From JAENVT01 sp963773085 (GTDB lineage Bacteria > Actinomycetota > Acidimicrobiia > Acidimicrobiales > Ilumatobacteraceae), in assembly GCA_963773085.1 (NCBI GenBank), contig CAVYZS010000018.1, forward strand, positions 803,748 to 867,747: DNA of 64,000 nucleotides, written 5' to 3'. The notes under the pieces are model-generated. The model saw nothing but the letters and a program-made list of their open reading frames with translations, was not told the DNA's origin and did not search any database. How positions within the stretch are numbered: position 1 is the stretch's first letter; the number at the start of each line of letters is the position of its first letter. The position numbers and the translations under genes were made by a program. Positions 35,983 to 45,085 of this stretch are shown in pieces.

Positions 35983-36513
35983 GATCCACGCCGCCACCGT
36001 CTCGGCGATCATCGCATCGGAACCTTTCAGGTCGTGGCCACGACCTTCGATCCAATGGTGGGTCACCCGACCCGGAATGGTCGCAGTCCACTCTTGGAGT
36101 TCCGCCGGCGACCCGAACGGGTCGCGGGTGCCGTGGATGAACAGACACGGCACGTGAAGGCGCGGCAGGTGTTCGACGCGCAGTGAGTCGGGCTTGCCGG
36201 GCGGGTGCAGCGGGTAGGAGATCAGCACGAGTCCACTGGCCGGCAGCGGATCCTCGGCGTCGCCGACCACCATCGAACACATCCGCCCACCCATCGACCG
36301 GCCACCGAGAACAAGCCCGTCGGCCAGAACAGCTGCAGCCTCGTCGCGTACTGCCTGCAACAACACGGGCGTTCGGTCAGGCGCCTTGCGACCGGCCTTG
36401 CGGTACGGAAAGTCGGCACGTGTGCAGCGCATCGGGGCGACAGCGGCCTCGACGGCGAGCAGGCTCGAATGAGTGCTGCTTGAACCGGCCCCAGGGAACA
36501 GGAGGAGGTTCAT
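35968..36513 (-). CDS. Alpha/beta hydrolase (KANL3/Tex30-like)
   Basis: 181 residues. LLLFPGAGSSSTHS opening, nucleophile elbow GGRSMGGR with Ser, Asp in HGTRDPFG and His in GRGHDL. Matches the compact hydrolase family around KANL3/Tex30. No substrate suggestion. Overlaps the J-domain gene by four bases, so co-translated. Confidence 0.78.
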   Translation of the reverse strand: MNLLLFPGAGSSSTHSSLLAVEAAVAPMRCTRADFPYRKAGRKAPDRTPVLLQAVRDEAAAVLADGLVLGGRSMGGRMCSMVVGDAEDPLPASGLVLISYPLHPPGKPDSLRVEHLPRLHVPCLFIHGTRDPFGSPAELQEWTATIPGRVTHHWIEGRGHDLKGSDAMIAETVAAWISSLG

Positions 36514-37202
36514 GTCAGCAGTATCCGGCGTGCCTCACCCAGTCGTTCGATCTCGTGCCCGGCGACGTCCTCCTGGCCGCCGTAGTCGGGATGCACCTCG
36601 CGCAACCTCGATCGGTACTGCGTCATGACTTCTTTCTTGGACACCTTGCCGGTGCCCATCGGGAAGCCCAGGAGGTCGAGCGCCCACGCTTTCGGATCCG
36701 CCATCGTCGCCAGCAGCGAACCGGCAGGACCGGCGAGGTTGGCGATGAACGATGGACCGATCGGGCCCCGCCACCGCATGGCCTTGTGAAGCGACGGGTT
36801 GAGCGCTCGGCGCGCTTCGATGCTGAGTCGCTCGACCGCGTAAATGGCACCGAGCACCTGGGCGAGCGGCCCTCCCTGCGGGTTGAGGCTGAAGCGCACG
36901 CTGTCGCCCTCGCCCTCCAGACGATGCACGCTGACCGCGAGACCGTGGCGATCGACCTGATAGCGGTGCTTGAGCCGGGGCTGAACTACTCGCTCGCCAC
37001 GACTGACCTGATCGAGCAGTCGATGCACATCGGGCAGCAGGTCGGTGTCGACGTCGGGCAGATGTGCGGCGATCACGGCGCCGAGCAGCAGCCCACCGAA
37101 GCCTGGGGTTGGATCGACCGGTAGCACGAGATGGCCGAGCGAGACACGGCGTGTCGGAGTGACCGGTCGCGAGTGCCACACCTCCAGTTCGGCCAGAAGC
37201 AT
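36510..37202 (-). CDS. J-domain (DnaJ-like) protein with novel N-terminal part
   Basis: 230 residues. The C terminus is a J domain: YRSRLREVHPDYGG holds the HPD signature needed to stimulate DnaK. It lacks the Gly/Phe and zinc domains of DnaJ. The first 150 residues have no recognised domain and may give substrate specificity. Confidence 0.7.
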   Translation of the reverse strand: MLLAELEVWHSRPVTPTRRVSLGHLVLPVDPTPGFGGLLLGAVIAAHLPDVDTDLLPDVHRLLDQVSRGERVVQPRLKHRYQVDRHGLAVSVHRLEGEGDSVRFSLNPQGGPLAQVLGAIYAVERLSIEARRALNPSLHKAMRWRGPIGPSFIANLAGPAGSLLATMADPKAWALDLLGFPMGTGKVSKKEVMTQYRSRLREVHPDYGGQEDVAGHEIERLGEARRILLT

Positions 37203-37214
37203 GACGTCGCCGCG

Positions 37215-37973
37215 CTAGACGTAGGGTCGCAGCAGATCGTGCAGCTCGGCGGCGACAGCCTGGGTCTCGACCACATCGGGTTCGTCGCCGTCGACCAGCG
37301 CGGCCGCCAGCTCGTCGGCAAGCTCGCACATGCGATTCCAGAGCTGTTTGTCGACGCCGTACGGCGGCCGCGCAGGATCGGCGACATCAGTTGCGCTCAG
37401 CAGTTGCTCGAGTCCATCGGCATCGAGCGGATTGCGCTGCAAGCGATCACCGGCCAGGAAGAAGGTCGTCAATGTCTCGAATGGCAGTTGGTCGGCATCG
37501 TCCTCGTCGTCCTCGTCCGGCAGGACGACGCCTTCGTCGTTCTCGACGTCGTCGAGGATGGAATCGACCAACTCCTCGTCAGTGGTTCCGACCAGCAAGA
37601 CGTCGTCCTCCCATCGGAAGGGCAGGCCCCGAGCGACCAGATGCGAGGTGACAAGATCTCGTTCGCTCTGCTCCCATTCAGCAAGGTCGTACTCGGTGGA
37701 AGCGGCGTCGTCAGCGAGCGGAACCGGTTCGCGCGGTGGGGCCACCTCCGTTTCGACGGTCATGCCCAGCCGCATCTCGACCTGGGCAACAATGTCGTCG
37801 GTCGCCAATTCCGCGGATTCGGGAACGATCAACTCGTTACCGTCCCACGCGTGCGGAACCACGGCATCGGCGAGGGCGGCAGCCAGCTCGGCCATCTGCT
37901 CGAACGACCAACTGGCTAGGTCGTAGTGCACCCGCGTCGCGTCGGGATCGTTCGGGTTCCAATCGTCGGTCAC
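37215..37973 (-). CDS. Acidic protein with two repeated domains, unknown function
   Basis: 252 residues, GTG 37973. Two internally similar modules: YDLASW...VPHAWDGNELIVPE and YDLAEW...LPFRWEDDVLLVGT, each about 55 residues and each ending in an acidic helix, suggesting duplication. A very acidic linker follows, then a helical C terminus (LWNRMCELADELAAALVDG). No enzyme motif. The apparent long fusion with the neighbouring peptidase arises because a frameshift leaves that gene in this frame; the GTG here and the peptidase stop at 37985 mark the boundary. Confidence 0.6.
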   Translation of the reverse strand: MTDDWNPNDPDATRVHYDLASWSFEQMAELAAALADAVVPHAWDGNELIVPESAELATDDIVAQVEMRLGMTVETEVAPPREPVPLADDAASTEYDLAEWEQSERDLVTSHLVARGLPFRWEDDVLLVGTTDEELVDSILDDVENDEGVVLPDEDDEDDADQLPFETLTTFFLAGDRLQRNPLDADGLEQLLSATDVADPARPPYGVDKQLWNRMCELADELAAALVDGDEPDVVETQAVAAELHDLLRPYV

Positions 37974-37984
37974 GAGCTGTGACG

Positions 37985-39761
37985 CTATCCGCCAGGAACG
38001 TGCGTGGCGAGAAAGACCCGCGTGCGCTGGTATTCGTCGAGCTGATTCTCGGGCTTGCGAAACCCGTGGCCCTCGCCTTCGTAGACGACGAATTCGACGT
38101 CTCCCCCAGCGGCCAGACACCGCTCGGCCAAGGCCCGGCTCTGCTCGACGGGCACGACGGGATCGGCATCGCCGTGCAGCACGAGGAGGGGCGTCTCCAC
38201 CAGTCGATCGGCCAAATTCGCCGGGGATCGGTCGTGGTACAGCCGCGCCGCGTCGGGGAGTGAGCCGACCAGCGATTCGGTGTAGTGCTGCTCGAACCGG
38301 TGACTGCGTGCGGCCAGGTCCGACAGGTCCGTAACCGGGTAGGCGGCGATCACCGCGGCGATCAGGGCGGGGCTCGACGCGGCAACTCCGAGCGCCGTGA
38401 ATCCTCCGGCGGATGAGCCGATGATCGCCGTGGCGGCCGGCGAGCCCCAGCCGCGCGGTATGGGCGTGGGTGATCGCGTCGATGATGTCACTGATGTCGA
38501 GTTCGCCCCAACGGCCACGCAGCGCCTGCTGATAGGCACGCCCGTGGCCGGTCGAGCCGCGGTGATCCGGAACCAGCACGTTCCACCCCTGCGCACGCCA
38601 GAAGGCGATGCGCGGCATGAAGGTGACCTGCCACTGATCGGACGGTCCGCCGTGCAACCAGCACAGCAACCGATCGGTCGGACTGTCCGCGTGATACAGG
38701 CGGGCGTGGAGCGTGCAACCATCGGTGGCAGCGAACTCCACCAAGTCGGGCTCGGCCAGTGGTAGGCCCTCCCAACCGCTCAGCGGACCAATTGCCACGA
38801 CGCTGCGCTCCCACGTCGAGTCGTCGTAGACCACCACCTGAGTCGGTGTGCGCGCGCCCGATCGCAACGCGGCCACCCGTCCCCCCTGCCACGAGAGTTG
38901 ACCATGCACGCCGCGAGCGACTTCGATGGTCGTTCGAGTGCCCAGGTCAACCACACAGAGCCGGCCAAAGGCGTGCTCGTTGCGGGTGAACGCGACCCGC
39001 TGCGCGTCTGGCGAGATGGCAAACGAGCGTTGGCCCATGCTCCAGGTGGGGCCGCCGTGTTCGAACGGTTCGTCGACAAGTGGTGCGTCGTCGAGCCACA
39101 GGTTGAGCCACCCGTTGTCATCGCGCAACGAAACCGCCGTGCCGTCGGGCATCATCCGGATCTGTTGGATGGATCCTGTCGGTCGGAACTCGTCGCTGCC
39201 GGTTCGATCGAATCTGGCCCGTTGGAGTCGCGCCCGATCCCATGGCATGTCCGGCACGTTCCATGCCTGCCACACGACACCGCTGCTGCACGGCATCGGG
39301 CACGGGTCGAACGCGAAATCGGCGGTGCCGTCGTCGAGTCGGTCGGTCGAACCGTCGTCGAGTCGCGTCACCCACACCTCGGCCTGGTCGAGGACGTAGA
39401 CGACACGGCTTGAGTCGGCGGTCGCTTCCGGACCGGCCGCTGTTCTCGTGGGATCGTGCTGCGTCAACCGTCGCACGCTTCCTGCCGGTACGGGTTGCAG
39501 CCAGAGATTCCCATCGACCGCGGCGTAGATCACTGCGGTGCCATCGGCACTCCAACACCAGCATCCGCCGCCGAAACCGCGACCCGGTCGTGGGGCCGGA
39601 TAGGCAGTGAGTTGACGAACGGGTGACCCATCCAGCGTGTCGATCATCAGAGCAGCCGACCCGCCCGATGCCATCGCGTAGACGATGCACCGACCATCGG
39701 GACTCAGTCGCGGTTCGGTGAGATCCCGTGTGACGATGCACCGCTCGACCGCAATCGGCAT
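37985..39761 (-). CDS. S9 family prolyl oligopeptidase-type peptidase, frameshifted
   Basis: About 591 residues after repair. N-terminal beta-propeller (ELRLSPDGRCIVYA-like repeats, here TEPRLSPDGR, WSADGTAVIYA), then a catalytic alpha/beta-hydrolase with GSSAGG nucleophile Ser, LHGDADPVVP Asp and EGHGF His. Between about 38450 and 38470 one extra base splits propeller and catalytic half: HAHT... continues as RGWGSPAATAIIGSSAGG in the next frame. Acts on short peptides. The frameshift is likely an indel error; a true mutation would remove activity. Confidence 0.8.
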
Positions 39762-39894
39762 GGCGCGGACTGTACCCGCCTGGAAGCAGGGCGCCTACTC
39801 GCCGACCATGGCTGGCGAATGTGCGGTAATTCGGTGGACAGCGTTGGCGGTCGTCTGGCACTCTCGGTCCAACCGAGACCGAAGGAGGTGCCCG
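39762..39894. other. Intergenic region before two tiny genes, with hairpin
   Basis: No larger gene. Holds TCTCGGT/ACCGAGA (39862-39868 with 39872-39878, 7-bp stem, 3-nt loop) and a near-perfect Shine-Dalgarno AAGGAGGTG (39882-39890) six bases before an ATG. The hairpin ends only a few bases before the SD and may act on translation or be a promoter operator. Confidence 0.4.
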
Positions 39895-39969
39895 ATGTTG
39901 ATGACCAGAACCACGATCCTGTTCGCCGTTGGCGCGCACCCCGACAGCCTCGGGCCGTGCACGGCCTGA
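39895..39969 (+). CDS. Possible 24-residue peptide with strong Shine-Dalgarno
   Basis: ATG behind AAGGAGGTG. Product MLMTRTTILFAVGAHPDSLG... is short and not clearly a membrane protein. Only the ribosome-binding site argues for translation. It could be a leader peptide for the next small gene. Low confidence. Confidence 0.3.
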   Translation: MLMTRTTILFAVGAHPDSLGPCTA

Positions 39970-40081
39970 CGATCGCCGCAACGCGAGTCGCGAAACCTGT
40001 CGTTCCGAACATCGAACGTATTCAGGCGCGCCCGTGATCCCCCTAGACAGCAGACACGTACACACACAGAAGGAGAATCCC

Positions 40082-40216
40082 ATGTGGGCAACCAACCCAT
40101 ACCTCGCCGAGCAGCTGATCCGTGACCGCCAGGAGCGGTTGCGCCAGATCAGTCAGCAGACGCATCTGCGCCACGAGGCCAGGCGCATCAGGCGACAACA
40201 ACACATCAAGACGTAA
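40082..40216 (+). CDS. Small basic protein (44 aa)
   Basis: ATG preceded by AGAAGGAGA at good spacing. The product (MWATNPYLAEQLIRDRQERL, then a basic Arg/Gln/His-rich half) is predicted to be helical and positively charged. Short YLAEQLIRDRQ-type proteins occur in actinobacteria; the function is unknown to me. Confidence 0.6.
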   Translation: MWATNPYLAEQLIRDRQERLRQISQQTHLRHEARRIRRQQHIKT

Positions 40217-40228
40217 TCCAGCCGGCTT

Positions 40229-40264
40229 CGTCCGTCCACCGCAACGAACTACGGTGGACGGACG
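40229..40264 (+). promoter_or_regulatory. Perfect 13-bp inverted repeat ending at the glpX start codon
   Basis: CGTCCGTCCACCG (40229-40241) and CGGTGGACGGACG (40252-40264) are exact complements around a 10-nt loop. The right arm ends one base before ATG 40265 and contains the only SD-like sequence (GGTGGA). It could hide the ribosome site, act as a repressor operator, or terminate the upstream micro-gene; it lacks a T-tract, which argues against a terminator. Confidence 0.6.
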
Positions 40265-41260
40265 ATGCCTTCCTCTCTGCAAAAGCCCGATCGCAACCTG
40301 GCTCTCGAATTGGTGCGAGTCACCGAGTCGGCGGCGCTGTCGGCCTCACGCTGGGTCGGCCGTGGCGACAAGAACGGTGCCGACAAGGCTGCCGTCGATG
40401 CCATGCGCACCGTGCTGTCAACCGTGCCGATGGACGGCATCGTCGTGATCGGCGAAGGTGAGAAGGACGAGGCGCCGATGCTGTTCAACGGGGAACATGT
40501 CGGTGACGGCACAGCCCCGCTCACCGACGTTGCGGTCGACCCGATCGACGGCACCACGTTGACTGCGTACGGCCGGGCCAACGCAATCGCTGTGATCGCG
40601 GTCAGCGAGCGAGGCACGATGTTCGACCCAGGGCCGTGCGTGTACATGCACAAGATCGCCGTCGGTCCCGAGGCTGCCGGGTCGATCGACATCACCGCGA
40701 CCCCCACCCAGAACCTCCGCTGGATCGCCAAGGCCAAAGGCGGGTCCGTGCGAGACCTCACCGTCGTCATCCTCGACCGTGAACGCCACACCGATCTCAT
40801 CAGTGAGGTTCGCACCACCGGCGCGCGGGTCAAACTGATCACCGACGGCGACATCTTCGGGGCGATCGCCACCGGCTGGCCCGACGCCGGCGTCGACGTG
40901 CTGATCGGCATCGGTGGCACGCCGGAGGGCGTTACCGCCGCCGCCGCCCTCAAGTGCATGGGTGGTGAGATCCAGGGCCTCCTGGCTCCCCGGGACGAGG
41001 CCGAGCGGCAGGCGGCGATCGACTTCGGCTTCGACCTCGATGCCGTCTTGACGACCGACATCCTGGTGAAAGGCGACAACTGCTTCTTCGCCGCAACCGG
41101 CATCACCGACGGCGAGTTGCTCCGCGGCGTTCGCTACGAGCACGGCGGGGCGCGCACCCAGAGCCTGGTGATGCGCTCGAAGAGCGGCACGGTGCGACTG
41201 ATCGATGCACGGCACCGCATCGACAAGCTGTCGCAGTTTGCCGCCGTCGACTACGCCTGA
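40265..41260 (+). CDS. glpX: Fructose-1,6-bisphosphatase class II
   Basis: 331 residues. Metal site GEGEKDEAPMLFNGEHVG and DPIDGTT identify the GlpX class, Li-sensitive, the gluconeogenic FBPase of many actinobacteria. Frame intact. Translation may be limited by the hairpin at its start. A palindromic repeat follows 14 bases after the stop. Confidence 0.93.
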   Translation: MPSSLQKPDRNLALELVRVTESAALSASRWVGRGDKNGADKAAVDAMRTVLSTVPMDGIVVIGEGEKDEAPMLFNGEHVGDGTAPLTDVAVDPIDGTTLTAYGRANAIAVIAVSERGTMFDPGPCVYMHKIAVGPEAAGSIDITATPTQNLRWIAKAKGGSVRDLTVVILDRERHTDLISEVRTTGARVKLITDGDIFGAIATGWPDAGVDVLIGIGGTPEGVTAAAALKCMGGEIQGLLAPRDEAERQAAIDFGFDLDAVLTTDILVKGDNCFFAATGITDGELLRGVRYEHGGARTQSLVMRSKSGTVRLIDARHRIDKLSQFAAVDYA

Positions 41261-41273
41261 GTTCGGCAGTCAG

Positions 41274-41318
41274 TCCGAGTGTTTCCGGACACCCCGGACG
41301 GGCAGCAGACACTCCGAC
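41274..41318 (+). repeat. Palindromic intergenic repeat, copy 1 of a family of three
   Basis: Begins TCCGAGTGTTTCCGGACACC and ends CAGACACTCCGAC. GAGTGT and ACACTC ends are inverted, and the middle has a CACCCC...ACGGGC core. The element matches copies at 54818-54862 (reverse) and 63155-63196. Sits between convergent glpX and an SDR, suitable as a bidirectional terminator or REP-like element. Confidence 0.8.
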
Positions 41319-41347
41319 GGGCTGCAAACCCTCGGACCAGCGGCGGG

Positions 41348-42126
41348 TCAATCACGCTGCACAAGTCCGGCGACTCGCCTCGCTAGCCCCCGGGGTGTCA
41401 CGCTCGACGTCGCCACTATCGCCTTGTAGAGCGCACCGGGCACCGAGAGGGCCTGACCGTTGGCGACGTCGCGAAGGGCTGTCTCGGCTACGTCGGTGGC
41501 TGACATCCAGGCAAACGACGGGAACTGGCCGGCGTACGAATCGGTGTTGCTGACGCTCTGGAATTCGGTTCGCGTCAGTCCCGGGCACAGCGCAGTGACG
41601 TGCACACCGGTGCCGCGCACTTCCTCGTGCAGGCTCTCGGTCAGTGAAGTGACGTAGGCCTTCGTGGCCGCGTACACGGCGAGCTTCGGTGCCGGCTGAA
41701 AGCTGGCGACACTGCTGACGTTGAGCAGATATCCACTGCCACGTGGCACCATGACGCCGAGGGCAGCCCTGGAGATCTGGGTCAACGGCGCCGATGTTCA
41801 GGGCGATCTCGTCTCCGAGCCGGTCGGCAGCCAGTGTGTAGAAGTAGCCGGAGGTGCCGAACCCGGCGTTGTTGACGACGAGATCGATGGGCCGCCCGAG
41901 CGAGGTCACCCGGCGAACCACCGCAGCGACACCCTTCGCTGTGGTGAGGTCGGCGACAAGCACCTCGACGTCGGCATGACGACCGGCCAGTTCGTTCAGT
42001 CGGTCGGCGCGTCGAGCCACGATCACCATCGGTACGCCGGCTTCGCCGAGCAGTTGCGCCATCGCCTCGCCGATCCCGCTCGACGCACCGGTGATCAGCG
42101 CCGAGGCGAACGGGGTACGAGTTCAT
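41348..42126 (-). CDS. Short-chain dehydrogenase/reductase, two frameshifts
   Basis: About 258 residues after repair. NAD motif TGASSGIGEAMAQ, LVVNNAGFGTSG, catalytic VSSVASF Ser and YAATKAY Tyr/Lys, and the CPGLTRTEF loop. Two one-base insertions: in CCCC near 42110 (joining MNSY to the FASALITG start of the fold) and near 41785 (NIGA to LTQISRAAL). Reaction unknown. It lies between glpX and the ATP synthase operon. Confidence 0.78.
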
Positions 42127-42156
42127 GACCAGAGGCTATGACCGCTGACCGCTGGA

Positions 42157-42573
42157 TCAGTGGGTGATGTTGCTGCCGGTGAGACCACCGGAGGCGCTGA
42201 GGCGAGCGTGGGCGCGGCTCAAGGCCGCCACCGCCTCGGCGTCGTGTTCGTGACGGAGGGTGGCCTCGGCACGTTCGGCTGCTTCTATCGCCCGATCGCG
42301 GTCGATGTCTTCGCCGAGTTCGGCGATGTCGCTGAGGATGCTGACCTTGTTGCCGCCGACCTGAACGAAACCGCCGTGCACGGCGACGTCGAGTTGCCCG
42401 CCATCGGCCAGCGTGATGCGGGTGTGGTTCTCGGTGAGGGCACCGAGAAATGGAGCATGACCAGGCAGGAAGGCGATCTCACCGCCACCGAGGGTGCGGG
42501 TGATCACCTGCGTGGCCTCGCCGGAGAAGACGACCTTCTCGGGCGACACCAACTCGACCTGCATCGTCGCCAT
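42157..42573 (-). CDS. atpC: ATP synthase epsilon subunit
   Basis: 138 residues. Central-stalk subunit coupling rotation and regulating hydrolysis. N-terminal beta-sandwich (VELVSPEKVVFSGEATQV, FLPGHAPFLGAL) and C-terminal helical hairpin. Last gene of the atp operon, 6 bases after atpD. Confidence 0.93.
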   Translation of the reverse strand: MATMQVELVSPEKVVFSGEATQVITRTLGGGEIAFLPGHAPFLGALTENHTRITLADGGQLDVAVHGGFVQVGGNKVSILSDIAELGEDIDRDRAIEAAERAEATLRHEHDAEAVAALSRAHARLSASGGLTGSNITH

Positions 42574-42579
42574 GACCGG

Positions 42580-44041
42580 TCAACTCACCTGTTCGGCAAG
42601 CGACTTGGCCTTGGCCAGCACCTGCTCGACGCCACCGACGTTGAGGAACGCCTGCTCGGGAACTTCGTCCATGTCACCGCGGAGGATGGCCTCGAAGCTC
42701 TCGACGGTCTCTTCGACCGGCACGAACTCGCCCTCGATGCCGGTGAAGACCTTGGCGACGTAGAACGGCTGCGACAAGAACCGCTGGATCTTGCGGGCAC
42801 GCGACACCGTGAGGCGGTCCTCCTCGGAGAGCTCGTCGAGACCGAGGATGGCGATGATGTCTTGCAGTTCCTTGTAGCGCTGCAGGTTCTCCTGCACGCC
42901 GCGGGCGACGTCGTAGTGACGCTCACCGACGACGTCGGGCTGGAGGATGGTCGACGTCGATGCCAGCGGGTCGACGGCCGGGTAGATGCCGAGCGCGGCG
43001 ACCTGGCGGCTCAGCTCGGTGGTCGCGTCGAGGTGGGTGAAGGTGGTGAACGGCGCCGGGTCGGTGTAGTCGTCGGCGGGAACGTACACGGCCTGCAGCG
43101 ACGTGATCGAGCGACCACGGGTCGAGGTGATGCGTTCCTGCAGCTGACCCATCTCGTCGGCCAACGTCGGCTGGTAGCCCACGGCCGAGGGCATGCGGCC
43201 GAGCAGCGTCGATACCTCCGAGCCGGCCTGCACGAAGCGGAAGATGTTGTCGACGAACAGCAGCACGTCCTGGTTCTGGACGTCGCGGAAGTACTCGGCC
43301 ATCGTCAGCGCCGACAGGGCGACACGCAACCGGACACCCGGCGGCTCGTCCATCTGCCCGAACACCAGAGCGGCCTTTTCGAACACGCCGGACTCTTCCA
43401 TCTCGAGTCGCAGGTCGGTGCCTTCACGGGTGCGCTCGCCGACGCCGGCGAACACCGACACACCACCGTGTTTGGACGCGACGCGGTTGATCATCTCGGT
43501 GATCAACACGGTCTTGCCCACGCCGGCGCCACCGAACAGGCCGATCTTGCCGCCGGCCAGGTACGGGGTGAGCAGGTCGATGACCTTGATGCCGGTCGCG
43601 AACAGCTGCCGCGAAGGCTCGAGCGCATCGAACAGCGGGGCGTCGCGGTGGATGTCCCAACGCTCCATGTCGGCGTAGTTGGCGGGATCGTCGTCGAGCA
43701 CGTCGCCCCACACGTTCCACACGTGACCGAGGGTGCGGTTACCGACAGGCACTTGAATGCCGTGACCGAGGTTGCGCACCGGGGTGCCACGAGTGAGGCC
43801 GTCGGTCGGCTTCATGCACACCGCGCGGACGCGGCTGTCGCCGAGCTGCTGGGCGACCTCGGCCAGCACGATGACCGGCTTGCCGTCGACCTGCACGGTG
43901 AACTCGATCGCCGTGTTGAGCTTGGGCAGCGAGCCGCGGGGGAACTCGACGTCGACGACAGGGCCGGCGATGCCGACGACGCGGCCGTCCTTGCGTTCGG
44001 GCCTGCGAGTCTTGGGTGATTGGGTCTTGGGTCACAGTCAT
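42580..44041 (-). CDS. atpD: ATP synthase beta subunit, one frameshift near the N terminus
   Basis: Catalytic F1 subunit, about 486 residues after repair. Walker A GGAGVGKTVLI, ALSALTMAEYFRD, and the DPAPFTTFTHLDA segment. The ATG at 44041 follows GAGAAAGAG, reads MTVTQDPITQDSQART, then one inserted C (about 43998) throws off KDGRVVGIAGPVVDV, found in the next frame. Since the protein is essential, the shift is almost certainly an error in the sequence. Confidence 0.92.
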
Positions 44042-44096
44042 GAGGTGTGCTCTTTCTCAGGTTCCGTACTTGTCGATGTGCGGAGTGCGTGCTGGT

Positions 44097-45082
44097 TCAT
44101 GTTCGAACGGCGCCGAGCGTCGTTGGTGCGTCGGGCGAGCCGTCGTGCAGCAGTTCGAAGTCGATGACGAGACCAAGGTCGACGCCGGAGAGCGCCTCGG
44201 CGCCGCTGACGATCTCCATGATCTCGGTGGTGATCGAGTCCTGGCGGGCACGGTTCATGATGCGGCTGAGGTTCTTGATCAGTTCCTCGGCGTTGTCGGT
44301 CGCGCTCTTCATCGCTCGTTGGCGGAAGGCGTGCTCGCTGGCAGCGGCGTTCAACAACGCTGCGTAGATTCGGGCTTCGACGTACTTGGGTAGCAGGGCG
44401 TCGAGGATCGTCGTGGGATCCGGTTCGTACTCGAAGTCGGCCGCGGCAACTTCGGACCCGGCCGGGCGACCATCGCCGCCGGCCACGGTTTCGCGCTCGA
44501 GCGGCACCAGCGGACGTTGAACGACCTCTTGAGACCCGGCGCGTGATGAAGCGGGTGTAGACCAACTCGACTCGATCGACCTCGCCGTTGACGAACAGAT
44601 CGATGACGTGTTGACCGATCTGCTTGGCATTCGGCGTAACTCGGTGCGTCGCTGAAGCCGGAGAAGGTGGACTCGATCTTGTAGCCGCGGAATCGGAAGT
44701 AACTCTCGGCTTTGCGACCGACGGCGATCACCGAGTAGTCGCGGCCTTTGAGGACATCGGCCTTGATCTCGCCTTCGGCAGCACGCTGCACGCCGGCGTT
44801 GTAGCCGCCACACAGACCTCGGTCGGCGGTGATGACGACGTAGGCGACGTTGCCGACAGTCGGCCTACCAGCGAGGAGTGGGGACGACGTCGATCCACCG
44901 GCGGCGGCGAGGTCCTTGACCACCTCGGTGATCTGATCGCTGTACGGCACGGCTGCGACAACACGCTGTTGCGCCTTGACGATTCGCGACGCCGCGATCA
45001 GTTCCATGGCGCGCGTGATCTTCTTCGTTGCCTGGACGGTACGAATACGTCCCCGAAGAATGCGTTCCTGACCTCCAGCCAT
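44097..45082 (-). CDS. atpG: ATP synthase gamma subunit, two frameshifts
   Basis: Rotor shaft of F1, about 327 residues after repair. N terminus RIRTVQATKKITRAMELIA and C-terminal AMKSATDNAEELI are diagnostic. Frame breaks near 44632 (YA to NAKQIG) and near 44545 (RFIT to AGSQEVVQRP), each one extra base. All three frames carry matching pieces in order. Confidence 0.9.
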
Positions 45083-45085
45083 TGC

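Noticed and set aside
37215..39761. One 848-residue peptidase fusion protein
   Set aside because: The catalytic half of the S9 peptidase lies in another frame ending at 37985, and a separate GTG gene starts at 37973. The fusion is a frameshift artefact.
42160..44019. 619-codon plus-strand frame across atpC and atpD
   Set aside because: Antisense shadow of conserved ATP synthase genes; long open antisense frames are expected at this GC content.
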